Below are positions 61,881 to 64,000 of a stretch of 64,000 bases of DNA, piece by piece. Both the position numbers and the translations under genes were made by a program. The stretch is from Paenibacillus sp. RUD330 (GTDB lineage: Bacteria; Bacillota; Bacilli; Paenibacillales; Paenibacillaceae), in contig NZ_CP022655.2 in assembly GCF_002243345.2 (NCBI RefSeq), forward strand, positions 956,001 through 1,020,000, given 5' to 3'. The first letter of the stretch is position 1. Every line of letters begins with the position of its first letter. The notes below the pieces were generated by a model. That model saw only the letters and a program-made list of their open reading frames with translations. It was not told where the DNA came from and ran no database searches.

Positions 61881-63305
61881 CTAAATCCAAGTAATGGCCG
61901 ACCGGCCGGGCTTGCTCGCCCTTCTTGGGCTCGTGAGCTCGTCGGCCGTCTGGCGGATGATGCGGATGCCGTCCTCAATCTCTTGTTCATTCGTGCGGAT
62001 AATGCTGAGGCGCCAGCCGTTCGCGCTGTCCACACTGGGAAGGTAGCAAACCATCGTAGGAAACACATGTACGTCCTTCTGACGAAGGGCCGCAGCCAGC
62101 TCCTCTGCCGCCAGATGACCGGGCAGCTCCAGGCGGGCAAATATGCCGCCGGCAGGTCGGCTAAGACGGAAACCCTCGTTCAGATACCGGCTGCAAGCCT
62201 CCCGCAGAGCCTGCATCCGATTTCCATAACGCTCCCGCATCAAGGCGGCGTGGCGCTGAAACAATCCGCTGCCCAGATGAATCTCCAAAACGGCTTGGGA
62301 AAGAGTGGCTGTGCTCAAATCGCTCGACGATTTGTACAATCGGAACAAAGGGACCAAAGCTTCGGGAAGCACAGCGACACCGAGCCGCAGGCCGGGCAGC
62401 ATGATTTTGGAGAAGCTTCGGATGTAGATGACGCGGCCGGATCGATCATAGCTGCAGATCGGATCGGATTTGCTGTCCGTTTCCAAGTCTGCGAGATAGT
62501 CGTCCTCCACGATATACACGTCATATTTCTCCGCCATCGATGCGATTGCTTCTTTCTCCCGGCGGGACAAGCTGGTTCCGAGCGGATTGTGGTATCGAGG
62601 AACCGTATAAAAAAACTTGATGGAATTGTTCCGGAAATGCCGTTCCAGTTCGTCAAGATCGAGGCCCGATTCCGTTCTGGCCATTCCGATTGCGGTTGCC
62701 CCGAGGAGGTTCATGATTTTCAACATTCCGGAATAGCAGGGCTGTTCGACCAGAATCGCCGATTTCCCATTCGGAAAGGGCATGGAGGCAAGCAGGTGAA
62801 GCGCTTGTTGGGAGCCGGAGACAACGCTGATCCGTTCGGGTTCGGCAAAAATTTGCGAGAACGCCAGATGCTGAGATATGGCTTTCCGCAGAGAGGGAAT
62901 TCCGAGAGGATCGCCGTAGGTAAAAAGGTGATCCCCGTAAAGCTGCACCGCCCGGTTCAGCCCGTGCTGAATTTCTTCGTAGGGGATAATGCCGGGATCC
63001 GGTGCAGCCGCGGCAAAATCAATCCGCCCTTCCGACCGCTCTTCGGATTTGGAGGTGCGGACAATCGCGTAATGCCCGCTCTTCGGTATGGAATAAATCA
63101 GATGTTCTTTTTGCAGCTCTTCAATGGCTCGAATGACCGTGTTTTTGCTGCAGGCCCATTGGGCGCTAAGCTCTCGGATCGAAGGCAATTTACCGCCGGG
63201 CTTGATCGATCCGCTGCGGATCCGTTGTTTCAGATCGTCCCTCACATGCTCGTATTTAATGAGTTCCACTCCATTCTGTACGGGTATAGATGTGGAATTA
63301 TTCAT
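61881..63305 (-). CDS. MocR-family (GntR/aminotransferase) transcriptional regulator
   Basis: A 474-residue regulator joining a GntR winged helix (about 15-80, YEHVRDDLKQRIRSGSIKPGGKLPSIRELSAQ) to a PLP-binding fold-I aminotransferase domain. The PLP lysine lies in YIRSFSKIMLPGLRLG and the NP stretch in PRYHNPLGTSLS. Such regulators sense amino acids, GABA, vitamin B6 or related amines. The ATG at 63305 follows GGAGGG by 6 nt; an in-frame GTG upstream is too close to that site. It is divergent from the GNAT gene at 63372 with 66 bp between, so it probably controls that gene (inference). Confidence 0.92.
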   Translation of the reverse strand: MNNSTSIPVQNGVELIKYEHVRDDLKQRIRSGSIKPGGKLPSIRELSAQWACSKNTVIRAIEELQKEHLIYSIPKSGHYAIVRTSKSEERSEGRIDFAAAAPDPGIIPYEEIQHGLNRAVQLYGDHLFTYGDPLGIPSLRKAISQHLAFSQIFAEPERISVVSGSQQALHLLASMPFPNGKSAILVEQPCYSGMLKIMNLLGATAIGMARTESGLDLDELERHFRNNSIKFFYTVPRYHNPLGTSLSRREKEAIASMAEKYDVYIVEDDYLADLETDSKSDPICSYDRSGRVIYIRSFSKIMLPGLRLGVAVLPEALVPLFRLYKSSSDLSTATLSQAVLEIHLGSGLFQRHAALMRERYGNRMQALREACSRYLNEGFRLSRPAGGIFARLELPGHLAAEELAAALRQKDVHVFPTMVCYLPSVDSANGWRLSIIRTNEQEIEDGIRIIRQTADELTSPRRASKPGRSAITWI

Positions 63306-63371
63306 TTCCACCCTCCAACTGTCACTATTATACTAAGCTCATTACATATCGTGAACCTAGGAGGCATACAG

Positions 63372-63788
63372 ATGGAACGGATTCATGATGGTCTGCCGTA
63401 CAGAATCAGTGACAGCAAGGAAGAGCTGCAGCCGGATGTGGTCATTGCCTTATTGAGGAGCAGTTATTGGGCTGGGGAACGGTCGGAGGAAATGCTCAGA
63501 AAAAGCTGGGAGCAATCGCTTTGTTTCGGCGTTTACAGCGCAGACGGGCTCCAAGTAGGTTTCATGCGGGTGATAACGGATGGAGCGACCTTTTCCTGGC
63601 TGTGCGACGTGATCGTACACCCTGAACATCGTGGTCAGGGTCTCGGCAAATGGATGATGGCTGTTGCGGTCGAGCTTCCTCCCATCAGCCATACGTCTAT
63701 CTATCTCAATACACGCGACGCGCATGGACTCTATGAGAAGTACGGCTTCATGCGGCAGGAAATGATGGTCCGCCGGGCAGCGCAATAA
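63372..63788 (+). CDS. GNAT-family N-acetyltransferase
   Basis: A 138-residue acetyl-CoA-dependent acetyltransferase. The acetyl-CoA loop is HPEHRGQGLGKWM (motif A) after LCDVIV, and motif B contains NTRDAHGLYEKYGF. The size is typical of small GNATs that act on amino compounds. TAGGAGG lies 8 nt before the ATG. Divergence from a MocR regulator suggests it acetylates an amine or amino acid that the regulator senses. Confidence 0.92.
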   Translation: MERIHDGLPYRISDSKEELQPDVVIALLRSSYWAGERSEEMLRKSWEQSLCFGVYSADGLQVGFMRVITDGATFSWLCDVIVHPEHRGQGLGKWMMAVAVELPPISHTSIYLNTRDAHGLYEKYGFMRQEMMVRRAAQ

Positions 63789-63821
63789 TACTTGCCCCTG
63801 CAGCGGAAACCGATAGGAACA

Positions 63822-63853
63822 AAGAGCCTCCTTCGGCAGCGAAGGAGGCTCTT
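63822..63853. terminator. Bidirectional terminator hairpin
   Basis: Perfect 13-bp stem AAGAGCCTCCTTC/GAAGGAGGCTCTT with a six-base loop. A T-rich tail is present only on the minus strand (TTTGTT), so it mainly serves the partial gene at the right edge. Confidence 0.8.
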
Positions 63854-63887
63854 CAACGTGTCTATCGCAGGGCGCGCGGGATCAATC

Positions 63888-64000
63888 CTATGAACGCATG
63901 CCCATGATCAATTTGTCGAAATAGAGGCCGATTGCGGAGTCGTCCTCGACCATCCATTTCTCGTAGAAGACCTGGTGCTTCATCGTTTTGTAGAAATCCA
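63888..64000 (-). CDS. C-terminal end of an unrecognised protein, cut by window edge
   Basis: A minus-strand frame runs from the right edge to a TAG at 63888-63890. The last 37 residues are visible (DFYKTMKHQVFYEKWMVEDD, then SAIGLYFDKLIMGMRS). The composition fits real coding sequence and the terminator at 63822 lies just downstream. I cannot name the family from this fragment. Confidence 0.65.
   Translation of the reverse strand, partial: DFYKTMKHQVFYEKWMVEDDSAIGLYFDKLIMGMRS

Overview
The window looks like chromosome from a high-GC, spore-forming Firmicute, most likely Paenibacillus or a close relative. The grounds are strong AAGGAGG-type ribosome binding sites, an S-layer (SLH) surface protein, a PdaA-type spore-cortex deacetylase, LplB/LplC-type sugar permeases, many lipobox lipoproteins, a protein with a copper-amine-oxidase-N-like C-terminal domain, and a large DUF11 protein. 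I saw no tRNA, rRNA, prophage, intact insertion sequence or CRISPR array. Both window edges cut through genes.

Layout: 1-2498 is the 3' part of an SNF2 helicase gene. 2678-6669 holds an oligo-1,6-glucosidase, an aldo/keto reductase behind a MerR-type promoter with a 19-bp spacer, and a frameshifted MFS pseudogene. 6740-8640 is an AT-rich insert with two unrecognised exported proteins. 8964-18115 is an eight-gene amino-sugar-type operon: ABC binding protein and two permeases, DUF4127, NanE epimerase, RpiR regulator, ROK kinase and an FAD oxidoreductase, with no sialate lyase and no ATPase. 18506-24356 holds a secreted protein and, on the minus strand, a 1558-residue beta-propeller/DUF11 protein. 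24589-30178 is a sulfonate-sulfur locus: a regulator joining an excisionase-type helix-turn-helix to an SsuA-like ligand domain, divergent from ssuA-ssuD-ssuC-ssuB; a SulP transporter follows at 30999.

32811-48397 is mixed: envelope proteins, pdaA, an AHSA1-ArsR pair, a DsbA/FrnE oxidoreductase, a ZIP metal transporter, a VTT-domain membrane protein, two MFS transporters, Mn-dependent pyrophosphatase, HflX and a lipoprotein. 48517-56874 is a beta-glucan-type locus: a secreted GH30 enzyme, two paralogous divergent LacI regulators, two permeases and a binding protein, with TGTAATCG operators in the gaps. 57177-63788 has a 1541-residue SLH protein, a MocR regulator and a divergent GNAT acetyltransferase. 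The right edge holds the end of an unrecognised minus-strand gene.

The most interesting item is upstream of hflX. The minus-strand leader has a promoter, a 12-codon reading frame with its own ribosome binding site and an Arg-Val-Arg motif (the +X+ motif known from macrolide-stalled leader peptides), then an intrinsic terminator about 80 nt before hflX. This is the architecture of an antibiotic-responsive attenuator controlling a ribosome-splitting GTPase. Next come the HTH-SsuA fusion regulator, the DUF4127/FAD-oxidoreductase amino-sugar cluster, three DnaA-box matches before pdaA, and several intergenic tandem repeats with periods of 13, 39 and 50 bp.
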